From positions 1 to 64,000 of the forward strand of contig NZ_JACJPI010000083.1 in NCBI RefSeq assembly GCF_014695975.1: 64,000 nucleotides of DNA, read 5' to 3'. The DNA comes from Leptolyngbya sp. FACHB-321 (GTDB lineage Bacteria; Cyanobacteriota; Cyanobacteriia; Leptolyngbyales; Leptolyngbyaceae). Under the pieces are notes generated by a model. That model did not search any database and was not told the origin of the DNA. It was given only the letters and a program-made list of their open reading frames with translations. The number at the start of each line of letters is the position of its first letter. Position 1 is the stretch's first letter. Position numbers and translations under genes: made by a program. Shown here piece after piece: positions 9,283 to 18,709 of the stretch.

Positions 9283-11196
9283 ATGACGACAACGACTACC
9301 CGCTTCCCGATCGACCTCGGTGCCTACAAGCCGCTGACGTTAGATCCTGCCAACAAGACCCTGACCGCCGAACAAAAAGAGACTCTCCGAGCTAATATTC
9401 AGCTTTGCCGTGACGCGATCATCTTTTTCACCGCTACGGGTGCTGCGAGGGGTGTGGGTGGTCATACCGGCGGACCCTACGATACTGTACCCGAAGTCAT
9501 GATCTTGCACTCTCTTTTTCAGAGTGCCCCTGATCAGTTTGTGCCGATTTTCTTTGACGAAGCGGGGCACCGTGTTGCCACTCAATACCTTATCGCCACT
9601 TTGAATGGTGATCTGCCTGCGGAACAGCTAGCCCATTACCGAGAAGCAAATTCTCACCTGCCTGGGCACCCAGAACTGGGGCTGACTCCTGGCGTGAAGT
9701 TTAGCTCTGGTCGTCTGGGTCATATGTGGCCCTATGTGAATGGTGTGGCAATGGCGAACCCTGGCAAGACGGTTTTCTGCCTTGGCTCGGATGGCTCTCA
9801 GCAAGAAGGTAACGATGCGGAAGCAGCACGGTTGGCGGTTGCCCAGCATCTCAACGTCAAGCTGATCATTGACGACAACGACGTGACGATCGCCGGACAT
9901 CCCTCCAAATACCTTCCTGGCTTTACAGTTGCTAAAACCCTGGCGGGTCATGGACTCAAGGTTTTGGAAGGTGATGGTGAAGATCTGGACGATCTGTACG
10001 CTCGGGTTATCGAAGCGGTGACAACGCCCGGACCGATCGCCGTGGTCAACAAGCGCCCTATGTCCGTTGGCATTGAAGGGTTGGAAGGCTCCACTCATGG
10101 GCATGACGTGATCTCGGTTAAGCTAGCGATCGCCTACCTGGAGAAGCGCGGTTTGACGGCAGCAGTAGACTTTTTGAAGGCGATTGAAACACCCAAGAAC
10201 CCTTACAAATTCATCGGTGCGGGCGACAAGTGGGACTCCAACCGCAACGTGTTTGGTGATGCAGTAAATGCAGTCCTGGATGGCATGAGTGAAGCTGATC
10301 GCAAAGCCAACGTTGTTGTCATTGACAGCGATTTGGAAGGCTCCTGTGGTCTGAAAAAAATTCACGATGCCCACCCCGAAGTCTTCATTCCTTCCGGCAT
10401 TATGGAGCGGGGCAATATCTCTGCGGCAGCGGGTTTCGGCATGGAAAAAGGCAAGCAGGGCATTTTCGCCACCTTCGCTGCCTTTTTAGAAATGTGCATT
10501 TCCGAAATTACGATGGCGCGGCTGAACTACTCCAACCTGCTCTGCCACTTCTCCCACTCTGGCATTGACGATATGGCAGATAATACCTGCCACTTTGGTA
10601 TCAACAACTTTTTTGCTGATAACGGTTTGGATGATGGCTACGAAACTCGCCTTTACTTCCCTGCTGATGCGGGTCAAATGAAAGCCGTTGTTGCAAGTGT
10701 GTTTAACGATCCAGGGCTGCGATTCATCTTCTCTACTCGCTCCAAAACGCCTAACATTCTTGATGCTGATGCCAAAGATTTGTATGGCGAAGGCTATACA
10801 TTTGTGTCGGGCAAGGATGAAGTTGTGCGAGAAGGCACCGCTGGCTACATTGTTAGCTTTGGTGATGGCTTGTACCGCGCCCTTGATGCAGTACATCGTC
10901 TGAAGCAGGAAGGCATTGACGTGGGTTTGATCAACAAACCGACGCTGAATGTGGTGGATGAAGCGACGATCACCAAGATCGGTGCAACTCCCTTTGTACT
11001 AGTAGTAGAAGCCTTTAACCGCAAAACAGGTCTAGGCAGCCGCTTCGGCACCTGGCTGTTGGAGCGTGGCTTGACCCCCAAATATGCCCACCTCGGCACC
11101 CACAAAGAAGGCTCCGGCGGTCTATGGGAACAGTATCCCCACCAGGGCATCGACCCAGACGGCATTATCGCTAAAGTCAAGGAACTCGTTGGTTAA
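9283..11196 (+). CDS. Transketolase-like thiamine-diphosphate enzyme, non-canonical type
   Basis: 637 residues with the transketolase architecture. The TPP domain has a GSDGSQQEGND...DDNDVTI motif, corresponding to the GDG...DDN motif of ordinary transketolase. The pyrimidine domain has DSDLEGS and IMERGN, whose Glu fits the cofactor-activating residue. A C-terminal domain ends in GLWEQYPHQGI. The sequence differs clearly from canonical cyanobacterial transketolase: the usual SGHPGLPMG segment is replaced by GVGGHTGGPYDT, and the end differs. It occupies the position after fabF where canonical tkt is normally found. Two-carbon ketol transfer in the Calvin or pentose-phosphate cycle is likely, but substrate specificity is open. 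A strong terminator follows at 11279. Confidence 0.8.
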   Translation: MTTTTTRFPIDLGAYKPLTLDPANKTLTAEQKETLRANIQLCRDAIIFFTATGAARGVGGHTGGPYDTVPEVMILHSLFQSAPDQFVPIFFDEAGHRVATQYLIATLNGDLPAEQLAHYREANSHLPGHPELGLTPGVKFSSGRLGHMWPYVNGVAMANPGKTVFCLGSDGSQQEGNDAEAARLAVAQHLNVKLIIDDNDVTIAGHPSKYLPGFTVAKTLAGHGLKVLEGDGEDLDDLYARVIEAVTTPGPIAVVNKRPMSVGIEGLEGSTHGHDVISVKLAIAYLEKRGLTAAVDFLKAIETPKNPYKFIGAGDKWDSNRNVFGDAVNAVLDGMSEADRKANVVVIDSDLEGSCGLKKIHDAHPEVFIPSGIMERGNISAAAGFGMEKGKQGIFATFAAFLEMCISEITMARLNYSNLLCHFSHSGIDDMADNTCHFGINNFFADNGLDDGYETRLYFPADAGQMKAVVASVFNDPGLRFIFSTRSKTPNILDADAKDLYGEGYTFVSGKDEVVREGTAGYIVSFGDGLYRALDAVHRLKQEGIDVGLINKPTLNVVDEATITKIGATPFVLVVEAFNRKTGLGSRFGTWLLERGLTPKYAHLGTHKEGSGGLWEQYPHQGIDPDGIIAKVKELVG

Positions 11197-11265
11197 CTGA
11201 AACGGCTAATTTCAGCTTAATCTTTGTACTTTAATGGACTGCTAAAACATGGCTAATCTTTACCG

Positions 11266-11460
11266 TTAGCCTGCTTTAAAAAACGGGGAAGCATCATTGC
11301 TTCCCCGTTTTTGGTTATGTTGGTCAGATTGTTCTTTCAGCTTTTTCCGCAGTGTTTGAAATTGCTTGCGGCATTGACGTTGACGGGCGGTGCCACCTTT
11401 ACCTTTATCATTTCGTCCTTCGCGTCGGGGAGACTCCCATCGCTTGAGTCGTTGTGCCAT
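11266..11460 (-). CDS. Small basic hypothetical protein
   Basis: 64 codons from the ATG at 11460 (MAQRLKRWESPRREGRND), rich in Lys, Arg and Gln. The composition suggests nucleic-acid binding or a chance frame. Its last codons run through the perfect terminator hairpin at 11279-11312, which argues against a well-conserved C-terminus. An in-frame start at 11520 would give 84 residues. No family is recognised. Confidence 0.35.
   Translation of the reverse strand: MAQRLKRWESPRREGRNDKGKGGTARQRQCRKQFQTLRKKLKEQSDQHNQKRGSNDASPFFKAG
11279..11312 (+). terminator. Rho-independent terminator after the transketolase-like gene
   Basis: Perfect 14-bp inverted repeat (11279-11292 with 11299-11312), loop ATCATT, ending in a run of five T. 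It lies 80 bp after the stop codon. Because the arm begins with five A it could also act on the opposite strand. Confidence 0.92.
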
Positions 11461-11787
11461 TGTGCTGCTCCACGTGAAGTGTGAGGCGGAAGGGTGTACA
11501 GGAGTAAGAAGTTGATTCACACCAATTTTTCAGATTGGGGTGCTACCGATCTCCTTTCTATTGTAGAAAAAATGCTTGGTCGGTCGCTCCTTCCTTGAGA
11601 TAACTACCAGTCCAGCGCGATCGTTTCCCGTTTTTGCTGCTGTTTAATGCCATACACATTGATTCTTTCTCCTAACCTCAAAAGTCCCTAGTGTGGCGGT
11701 GCAGAGTGTGATTCAAAACTCAAAACTCAAAACTTCCACCTTCTCCCCTAAAATAAGCCAGAGACTATCCCGACTTATGGCGCGTAT
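11461..11787. other. Intergenic region upstream of ictB
   Basis: No gene is seen. Near 11710-11733 there is a short direct repeat of TCAAAAC (CAAAACTCAAAACTCAAAAC), a heptamer-type repeat common in cyanobacterial spacers. Confidence 0.4.
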
Positions 11788-13344
11788 ATGAAATCCCTCT
11801 GGCACCAATTGACGCTATTGACTCTATCGCTCTGGCACCAATTGACGCTATCAGCTCTGCCGCTCTGGCACCAATTAACGCTATCAACTCTGTCGCTGCA
11901 TCAGTGGAGGAGTGCCAGCTACCTGCATGGTCTGCTGCGTCCGTTGAGGCGCTGGCGACAAAGTAGCTTTATGCTCCAGTGGGGCGATTTTATAGGAGCC
12001 GCGTTTGTCTGTTTAGTCTTTGCGATCGCTCCCTTTGTTTCAGATGACAAGAGTTCTCTAGCAGTATTGCTGGCTGCTTGTGCAGGGTTTTGGGTACTGC
12101 TAACGCTGTCAGATGGTGACGATAGCAGTGAGCAAGCTGTGGGGAATCAGGCTGAAACAGCACGATCGCCTCAGCGCTGGCAAAATTGGCTAAATCCCAG
12201 CCGTTCTCCCCTGGCAACACCGATTCACTTTATGGTGGTGCTGTACTGGGGCGTTTCAGCCGCTGCCACCGCGTTGTCTCCGGTCAAACGGGCGGCATTC
12301 ACTGGATTAAGCAAACTCACCCTGTACCTGATTTTATTTGCACTGATGGCACGGGTCTTGCGATCGCCCCGCGTCCGTTCCTGGGTAACAGGCATTTATC
12401 TTCATGCAGCGCTGCTTGTCAGTTGTTACGGCATTCAGCAGAAAACCTTTGGCGTAAAGGCTCTAGCTACGTGGGTTGATCCAACCTCTCCTTCTGCTAA
12501 AGAGCCTCGCGTCTATAGCTATCTGGGCAATCCTAATTTACTGGCAGCTTATCTGTTGCCAGCGATCGCGCTAAGTCTTGTCGCCTTCTTTGTCTGGCGG
12601 CGCAAGGGACCAAAACTGCTAGCAATTACAATGGTGATCGCTAACTCCGCTTGCCTTTACTACACGGGTAGTCGGGGCGGTTGGATTGGTTTTGCCGCGA
12701 TGATTTTTATCCTGTTGGTCTTACTGCTCCACTGGTGGAGTGTCTATCTACCGCGCTTTTGGCGTACATTCGCCTTACCTACTGTCCTGGGGGCAAGTAT
12801 TGCAGTCATTGTTTTAGCAGTTTTGCTAGTAGCACCGCTCCGCGATCGCGCCAGCACCGTTTTTGTTGGACGCCAGGACAGCAGTAATAACTTCCGCATC
12901 AACGTTTGGATGTCGGTACTAGAAATGATTAGAGATCGACCCATTCTGGGCATCGGTCCTGGTAACGTTGCCTTTAACAGTATTTATCCCTACTATCAGC
13001 GCCCTCGCTTCAGTGCCCTTAGCGCTTACTCCATTCCACTCGAAATTGCAGTTGAAACGGGAATTATTGGACTAACCTGTTTTGTTTGGCTCCTGTTAGT
13101 CACGTTCAATATTGGTTGGCAACAGCTTCAGCGGCTACGCGCAACTAGAGATTTAGATGGGTTTTGGCTTATGGGCGCGATCGCAACGCTGGTCGGTCTG
13201 CTGAGTCACGGCTTGGTTGATACCGTTTGGTATCGTCCCCAAATCAATACGCTCTGGTGGTTAATGATTGCCCTCATTGCCAGCTACTACACTCTGCCCA
13301 CTGAAACGAAAGAAGACGTATCAAAAACCGAAGTGCGCATTTAG
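11788..13344 (+). CDS. ictB: IctB-family O-antigen-ligase-like membrane protein
   Basis: 518-residue polytopic membrane protein with a Wzy/RfaL-type fold. Diagnostic stretches are LSPVKRAAFTGLSKLTLYL, LMARVLRSPRVRSW, WVDPTSPSAKEPRVYSYLGN (start of the large loop) and FRINVWMSVLEMIRDRPILG. IctB was first described as a bicarbonate-accumulation gene, but the fold suggests polymerisation or ligation of glycans; both are family knowledge. The N-terminus is odd: residues 4-36 are three copies of an 11-residue unit, LWHQLTLxxLx, from a 33-bp DNA repeat. The stop overlaps the convergent smpB stop by four bases. Confidence 0.88.
   Translation: MKSLWHQLTLLTLSLWHQLTLSALPLWHQLTLSTLSLHQWRSASYLHGLLRPLRRWRQSSFMLQWGDFIGAAFVCLVFAIAPFVSDDKSSLAVLLAACAGFWVLLTLSDGDDSSEQAVGNQAETARSPQRWQNWLNPSRSPLATPIHFMVVLYWGVSAAATALSPVKRAAFTGLSKLTLYLILFALMARVLRSPRVRSWVTGIYLHAALLVSCYGIQQKTFGVKALATWVDPTSPSAKEPRVYSYLGNPNLLAAYLLPAIALSLVAFFVWRRKGPKLLAITMVIANSACLYYTGSRGGWIGFAAMIFILLVLLLHWWSVYLPRFWRTFALPTVLGASIAVIVLAVLLVAPLRDRASTVFVGRQDSSNNFRINVWMSVLEMIRDRPILGIGPGNVAFNSIYPYYQRPRFSALSAYSIPLEIAVETGIIGLTCFVWLLLVTFNIGWQQLQRLRATRDLDGFWLMGAIATLVGLLSHGLVDTVWYRPQINTLWWLMIALIASYYTLPTETKEDVSKTEVRI
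11797..11895 (+). repeat. Three 33-bp tandem repeats inside the ictB 5' end
   Basis: Units at 11797-11829, 11830-11862 and 11863-11895. The first 22 bases (CTCTGGCACCAATTGACGCT plus two more) are identical in units one and two and differ at one position in unit three. Each encodes 11 residues, so copy-number change keeps the frame. They lie upstream of the first conserved hydrophobic segment. Confidence 0.92.
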
Positions 13345-13808
13345 AAATTCTTCAAAGCGCGCTGCATTGTGCGTTGGTCTTCGCGTTTCTTAATGTCTTC
13401 GCGCTTGTCATGCAGCTTCTTACCTTTCACTAGCGCCAGATCGATCTTGACCCAACCACGCTTCATATACATCTTGAGCGGTACCAGCGTTAACCCCTGC
13501 TGTTCAACCTTACCGATCAGCTTGCGGATTTCTTCGCGGTGCAGCAACAGCTTGCGGGTGCGAGTCGGTTCATGGTTAAACGCTTGACTGGTGGTTTGGT
13601 GCGGCGAGATTTGCACATTCATTAGCAACACTTCGCCCTTGCGAATAAGCGCAAAGCCATCTCTCAGGTTAACTTTACCTGCCCGAATAGATTTAACCTC
13701 CGTGCCCATCAGCTCGATGCCTGCCTCGTAGGTCTCCAGAATTTCGTAGAGATAGCGAGCCTGACGGTTATCGCTGACAATCTTATAGCTAGTACTGTTA
13801 TCGCCCAT
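13341..13808 (-). CDS. smpB: SsrA-binding protein SmpB
   Basis: Binds tmRNA and brings it to stalled ribosomes for trans-translation. The ATG at 13808 (MGDNSTSYKIVSDNRQARY) gives 155 residues, the typical size; an ATG three codons upstream is possible. Visible are YEAGIELMGTEVKSIRAG, the LLLHREEIRKL segment and the basic C-terminal tail ending DKREDIKKREDQRTMQRALK. The tmRNA gene itself is not in this window. Confidence 0.97.
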   Translation of the reverse strand: MGDNSTSYKIVSDNRQARYLYEILETYEAGIELMGTEVKSIRAGKVNLRDGFALIRKGEVLLMNVQISPHQTTSQAFNHEPTRTRKLLLHREEIRKLIGKVEQQGLTLVPLKMYMKRGWVKIDLALVKGKKLHDKREDIKKREDQRTMQRALKNF

Positions 13809-14079
13809 ACCTTTCACTCTAGCGCTTCAGGCTACGGTCTGCTAGCCGTTTAAGGAATAAATTAAGGAACAAAACGGGGCTTTGACGGTCATAAAGTACA
13901 CGATCGTTACCATTCGGGGAATCTTTGAGTAAGTGCCTGGGATAAGCCTTTGTTGCTGCCAGTCGTACATTTTTTAGCGTTTTAACGCTCTTCATTTTCA
14001 AGCTGATACAGCGATCGCCTCTTTTAAGGATATCACTGCTTCACTTATTGACTAACGTGTTAGTGGAGCCGATATTCAG

Positions 14080-14985
14080 ATGAACAGGTTCGCGATCAAT
14101 AACCTTAATCCTCTTCACCGCCATCTTCTAGCCATGCTGAAGCTCTCTGAACTTTTCTTGCGCCGCTCTTCTCGCTGGGTTTACCCCTTACTCTCGGTTT
14201 TTGTTGCGCTTAGCGTATGGGTCGGGCAACCGCTGCTGGTTAGAGCTTTTTCGCTAGGTGATCTCATTCGCATCATTCCAAGTGGCATACAGGTAATCCA
14301 GCTTGCCAAACTTTCTGATCAACAAGAAGTGGCAATTGGTAAGCAGATGAACGAGCAAACGATTACACGCCGTTTTCGACTCTATCGCGGTGCTGAGCTT
14401 AATCAGTACGTGAACCAAATTGGTCAGCGGCTAGCAGCTCAAAGCGAACGAACGCAAATTCCATATACGTATCAAATTGTGGAAGATAAAAGCGTTAACG
14501 CCTTTGCAACAATGGGCGGCTTTGTCTATATCACTACTGGGCTCATGCAGGCAGCTGACAATGAAGCCCAGCTTGCCAGTGTCATTGGGCATGAGACAGG
14601 TCATATTGTACGGCGGCATCTAGTAAACCAACTAAAAGAGGAAGCCACGTTACGGGGAGTTGCAACACTGGCAAAGGTCAATAGCAACACTATTATTAAT
14701 CTAGGAACTACGTTGGCACTGAGCCGTCCCCATAGCCGTAATGCTGAGTTTGAAGCCGATCAAGCCGGTCTCAGTATGTTAGGACGGGCAGGCTATGCCC
14801 AGTCTGCAGCACCCGCCTTTATGAGCAAGCTGTTGAGACAGTCTTCTACACCAACGTTCTTGAGTACTCACCCAGCCACGTCTGACCGCGTAGCTCGCTT
14901 AAAGCAGTCAATCAATCCGGCAATGGAGAACGGGGCAGGACTCGATACCGTTGCTTACAAGGCGCGGCTACGATCACTCTCTTAG
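14080..14985 (+). CDS. M48-family zinc metalloprotease
   Basis: 301 residues. An N-terminal hydrophobic segment (about 33-55, after Arg-rich LRRSSRW) is a signal peptide or anchor, so the domain is periplasmic or on the membrane face. The zinc site is HETGH within SVIGHETGHIVRRH, with the third ligand Glu in NAEFEADQAG. FATMGGFVYITTGLM precedes it, as in BepA/Oma1-type proteases that degrade misfolded membrane or outer-membrane proteins. There is no C-terminal TPR as in BepA. An alternative ATG at 14134 would shorten the N-terminus by 18 residues. Confidence 0.9.
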   Translation: MNRFAINNLNPLHRHLLAMLKLSELFLRRSSRWVYPLLSVFVALSVWVGQPLLVRAFSLGDLIRIIPSGIQVIQLAKLSDQQEVAIGKQMNEQTITRRFRLYRGAELNQYVNQIGQRLAAQSERTQIPYTYQIVEDKSVNAFATMGGFVYITTGLMQAADNEAQLASVIGHETGHIVRRHLVNQLKEEATLRGVATLAKVNSNTIINLGTTLALSRPHSRNAEFEADQAGLSMLGRAGYAQSAAPAFMSKLLRQSSTPTFLSTHPATSDRVARLKQSINPAMENGAGLDTVAYKARLRSLS

Positions 14986-15216
14986 CTAATCTTTGAGAAA
15001 CAAAGTATTCATAGGGGCAGGTTTTGCCATTGGTTGACGAGCTAGACCGTTCAATCTTGGCTAAACCTATCCCCATCAAAAGGTCAATTCTTTCTTGAGA
15101 AGCTCCTTAGCTAGCTTGAAGCAAAGCTCGAGTTACTGCACAAAAATGTGCGTTCAACATCCAGAGTTGCATTCAGAAATGTGCTTTCTCTTGACCCATA
15201 CAGAAGCGTCGCGGCA

Positions 15217-15975
15217 CTAGAGAAAGAGTGCCTGCCGATGTGCTACGACCTGCGCTGGCTCAACATCTGTGATAGCCTCATCAAGCGGTAGCATTCGGAT
15301 GGAGCGATTAAAAACATTGGCTTGATAAACGCAGCGATTAGTCATATCGACACCAGTGAGCCAGCCACTCTTAGGATGATACGCGCCTGTGTCAATATCT
15401 AGCCAACCATTTCCACGCGCTAGCTCACCAGGAGCAACTCTGGGCAGCGTAAACGTAATGGTGTGACCGGTAATAATCAGTTTGTCGGCAAAGTAAGGCT
15501 TAGAACTGCTGTGGAACTCGTCGCGAATCCAGCAAAATTCTTGTTTTGTTTGTGCTTGAAGAGGCAAATTAGGATGGACACCAGCATGAACCAGCCATAA
15601 ATCGCCTAGATCTATATAGGTTGGTAGCGTTTTCAGCCAGTCGAGATGGTCGGCGAGAATACCATTGCTACCGTAGCTAGCGATCGTGGCGCGTCCACCA
15701 CTGTATAGCCACGCTTGCAGAGCTGGATGAAACGTTCGTCCATTAGGAAAGGCTTCTAGCAAAAGCTGTTCATGATTGCCTAGTAAGCAGTTGTAGCCAT
15801 GCTGCTGCACAAAGCTGATCACGTTAGAGCTTTCTGGTCCACGGTCGATTAGGTCGCCTAAGAAATAAACCTGATCATCTGTGCCAGGCGCAATCGCTTC
15901 TAGCAGTAGCATCAGACCTTCGTAGTGACCGTGAACATCGCCAATAATAATACGACGATGATTAGCTTCACCCAT
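15217..15975 (-). CDS. PP1-like serine/threonine protein phosphatase (metallophosphatase)
   Basis: 252 residues with the PPP-family metal motifs in order: GDVHGH (13-18), GDLIDRGP (41-48) and GNHEQ (about 66-70), and metal-binding His in WLVHAGVHP and ITGHT. These bind the two-metal centre that dephosphorylates phosphoproteins; diadenosine-tetraphosphate hydrolysis (ApaH-like) is the main alternative. It is cytoplasmic, with no partner kinase next to it. Confidence 0.88.
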   Translation of the reverse strand: MGEANHRRIIIGDVHGHYEGLMLLLEAIAPGTDDQVYFLGDLIDRGPESSNVISFVQQHGYNCLLGNHEQLLLEAFPNGRTFHPALQAWLYSGGRATIASYGSNGILADHLDWLKTLPTYIDLGDLWLVHAGVHPNLPLQAQTKQEFCWIRDEFHSSSKPYFADKLIITGHTITFTLPRVAPGELARGNGWLDIDTGAYHPKSGWLTGVDMTNRCVYQANVFNRSIRMLPLDEAITDVEPAQVVAHRQALFL

Positions 15976-16210
15976 CTGCGATCGCCTTTTGTATAGTCTT
16001 GTCTAAGCTTAAAAAACTGTACGCCTACCAAAACGAGGTACAGAGCACTAATGAACCGAGCAGAAGCTTACTCAAACCCTTTATAACGAGGATACTTTGT
16101 AAGCAATATATTCATTATGCCCTGATTTTTTTGACGTTCTCGTGCCAGGTATTAAAGCTTACACTTGCTGCCCAAAGTTCATTAAACCTTTATTCATCCC
16201 TAGAGATCAG

Positions 16211-16936
16211 CTACTGCACCAGCGCCCTAAGGAAGCGTTGCATTTCCTCTATAAAACTCCGCTTTGGTGCTGCTTGAACACCACCCACTCGAAGCAAAAT
16301 TTCCTCTAGCTTTTCAGAGCTTGGCTTGAGCAGTTCTTCTGCAGCCAGTGTGTAAGCCTCATCTGACTCTAGCCAAATTTGCCAAGGCGACGGGTAACAG
16401 CGTAATAAAGCCGCTTGATCGAGTGGGCGTACATAGTAGCAAGGCTCAAACGTACTGAGAAAACGTTCGCGAATTTTACGCGCTGTGTAGCCGATCCCAA
16501 CTGCGCCAATATCTTCTAGACGGGGAGCCAGCAAGATAACAGGGCGATCGCCAGTAACGGTGCAGACTTGTTCAACAGGTGACACTTCGACCGTAGATGG
16601 TGCGACAAAGAGAAAAACCTGATCATCGGGACTTACTAGCTCTTCAACCGGGGTTGTTTGCCGCGCACCGGCTACATCTAAGCTACAAATTTGATGCGAT
16701 AGCATTCCCCAGTCACGTCGGGCTAACGCAGCAGCTCCAGCATCAGTAAAAAATATTTTCAGCCCTGCACCTAGCTCGCTAAACACTGGAAGGTACTGAA
16801 GGGCGACTGGCGTAGGCTTTAGCTCTGGCAACAAGAGGTCAATCTGTAAACGGGTATAACCAGCCGCGATCGCCGCTTGAGTGGCACTTTGCGCTTGCGC
16901 GATCGCATCATCTAAAGTTTGAGGAAAAGCAACCAT
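16211..16936 (-). CDS. DUF1995-family protein
   Basis: 241 residues beginning MVAFPQTLDDAIAQAQ, with LQIDLLLPEL, VFLFVAPS and a C-terminal EEMQRFLRAL. The DUF1995 family is restricted to cyanobacteria and plastids. One plant member (LPA3) helps photosystem II assembly, so a photosynthesis-linked role is possible but inferred. No catalytic motif is seen. The gene stands alone. Confidence 0.8.
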   Translation of the reverse strand: MVAFPQTLDDAIAQAQSATQAAIAAGYTRLQIDLLLPELKPTPVALQYLPVFSELGAGLKIFFTDAGAAALARRDWGMLSHQICSLDVAGARQTTPVEELVSPDDQVFLFVAPSTVEVSPVEQVCTVTGDRPVILLAPRLEDIGAVGIGYTARKIRERFLSTFEPCYYVRPLDQAALLRCYPSPWQIWLESDEAYTLAAEELLKPSSEKLEEILLRVGGVQAAPKRSFIEEMQRFLRALVQ

Positions 16937-17148
16937 AAGTGGTAAATGCTAAGGGGTAAAAAGCTGAAGCGTAAGCGAAGAAGTGCTGACGTAACCATCC
17001 TAAGCCTATTAGAACGGCTCCTTTTATAGAAAAGATGCAATATCACAGTACCAAATCTACCTTCAGGCGTATTTCACATGGCAGAGGTGAATAGATAAAC
17101 GACTATTTAAGCTGAGCAATGTTAACGTTTGTAACCAAGGAGCAAACC

Positions 17149-17925
17149 GTGAATTACTCACTTAAGCTACTTGTAGGTTTTTTGGCTGCGGCTGGTGTAA
17201 CCACAGGTATTAATCTCGTTGCTAATGCCCAGCAGACCCCGGGTACGATGACGGCTCCTGCTGGTGCGGGTCAGGTAGACAGCCCAATACAACCCAGCCC
17301 TGCTCAAGCCGCACCTGGCGATCAAGCGCCAACGCAGCAAGCACCAATGGAACCAGTGCCCACGCAAAGCGCTCCAGTTCAACCCTCTAGTACACCCCTG
17401 CAAAGCCCTAATCAGTCAAGCGTATCGGTTCCAGAGTCTTCGGCTTCACTTAGTATTGATACGATCGTCGAAAAAAGCGATTCCTTCAACATCCTTAATT
17501 CTCTACTGCGTGTTGCCGATCGCAATGGTGAGTTGAGCCGTCAGTTAGCAGGCGGGGGAACGTACACTGTCTTCGCACCGACCGATCGTGCTTTTGCTGC
17601 TTTACCTGAAGGCACAATCAAGCGGTTGGTACAACCTGAAAACCGCGCCACGCTGATCAAAATTCTCAGCTATCATGTTGTCCCTGGCAAAGTTGATTCC
17701 AGCAAAATTGAATCTGGTGAAACCAGATCTGTTCAGGGTTCACCGTTGAACATTCAGGCTAATGCTGGCAGTGTGACGATTAACGATGCTCAAGTGATTC
17801 AAGCTGACATTGAAGCTCGTAATGGCGTTATTCACGCAGTCAACAAGGTCATCTTGCCTCCTGATGTGCAGGCAAGCATGGGAGTAGCACCTCAAGCATC
17901 GGGTTCTGTAAATCCACTTAATTAA
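17149..17925 (+). CDS. Secreted fasciclin-domain (FAS1) protein
   Basis: The GTG at 17149 is chosen because AAGGAG lies six bases before it; an in-frame ATG at 17119 lacks this. The 258 residues comprise a signal peptide (about 1-28, ending NLVANAQQ), a Pro/Gln/Ala-rich linker (about 30-105) and one FAS1 domain. The domain has TYTVFAPTDRAFAALPEGT, LIKILSYHVVPGKV and GVIHAVNKVILPP. FAS1 proteins act in adhesion outside the cell or in the periplasm. A weak hairpin at 18005 follows. Confidence 0.9.
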   Translation: MNYSLKLLVGFLAAAGVTTGINLVANAQQTPGTMTAPAGAGQVDSPIQPSPAQAAPGDQAPTQQAPMEPVPTQSAPVQPSSTPLQSPNQSSVSVPESSASLSIDTIVEKSDSFNILNSLLRVADRNGELSRQLAGGGTYTVFAPTDRAFAALPEGTIKRLVQPENRATLIKILSYHVVPGKVDSSKIESGETRSVQGSPLNIQANAGSVTINDAQVIQADIEARNGVIHAVNKVILPPDVQASMGVAPQASGSVNPLN

Positions 17926-18004
17926 GAGTCTTGTTGGAAGCCTTCTATAGCTTACTTCTGAGCTAAGACTGCTTTCACAAACCAAATAGTTACCTAGCAA
18001 AAGC

Positions 18005-18031
18005 GGGGTCGGACAGTAATTGCCTGACCCC
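18005..18031 (+). terminator. Probable terminator after the fasciclin gene
   Basis: An 8-bp stem (GGGGTCGG at 18005 with CTGACCCC ending at 18031, one G-T pair) is followed by a mixed C/T stretch. It lies about 80 bp downstream of the stop. The tail is only moderately T-rich. Confidence 0.55.
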
Positions 18032-18112
18032 TCTCTTGTTGAAGCTAATTTATGTTGAAGCTAGTTTATTTTCGTTGCCTCAGCTTTAAAGCTCTACAAC
18101 GGCGACTGTTGC

Positions 18113-18445
18113 TTAACGGTTACGTTGACGGCGAGTCGTTCTCGGACATAGCTCTGTGTAGGCTTCAGGCTCTAGGCGCCAAATGGCATAGCCTTTTGCC
18201 AGTTTGGTAATTACAGCTTCAGTGCCTGCTGTGAGCAGCCGGTTGGCAATTTCCAGCGATCGTTGGCGGTCTGGAACCACTTTTGCAAGACCATAGTACT
18301 TGCCATCAACCATCACAGCGGCGACCCGATATTCTTCCTCCGGTAGACAAATATGGCAGGAACGATATTGGTCGCGAGATTCTAGTATTTTAGGAGTTTG
18401 GTCTAGGTGGTTTATGGGTGATTGAGAGCGGCTGGGGGATGGCAT
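18113..18445 (-). CDS. Conserved cyanobacterial hypothetical protein
   Basis: 110 residues. Central part YRVAAVMVDGKYYGLAKVV is followed by LEIANRLLTAGTEAVITKLAKGYAIW, a well-formed small alpha/beta domain, and a basic tail. CHICLPEEE holds two Cys near the N-terminus. I do not recognise an assigned function. Coding potential is judged from the regular, non-repetitive sequence and cyanobacterial look. Confidence 0.6.
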   Translation of the reverse strand: MPSPSRSQSPINHLDQTPKILESRDQYRSCHICLPEEEYRVAAVMVDGKYYGLAKVVPDRQRSLEIANRLLTAGTEAVITKLAKGYAIWRLEPEAYTELCPRTTRRQRNR

Positions 18446-18709
18446 GAACTTAACCTTTTCAAAAGGCTCCAGAGGGGATGATTTTAAGAATCTAAAAGAA
18501 ACTTTACTGGAATGGCTTTATTGTCTCTGCAATCTCTTCGCAACTGAAACCGTGATAATGCGCATTTTTACAGCCTTCTGGCGTAAGATACCGCCTGCTG
18601 TGCGATTTCCTCTTAACCCTTACGCGCCATACTGAAACTGTATGCTTCATCAACTGTATGCCTCCACCCTGTCACCTTGTTGTAGCAGGCAATCCTGCTA
18701 TTTTCTTCT

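Noticed and set aside
9628-10104. 158-codon reverse frame inside the transketolase-like gene
   Set aside because: Shadow of a gene with clear TPP-enzyme motifs.
13819-14001. 60-codon reverse frame upstream of smpB
   Set aside because: No ribosome-binding site or recognisable pattern; probably smpB leader DNA.
15999-16277. 92-codon forward frame between phosphatase and DUF1995 genes
   Set aside because: Overlaps the DUF1995 gene end and shows no domain or signal peptide.
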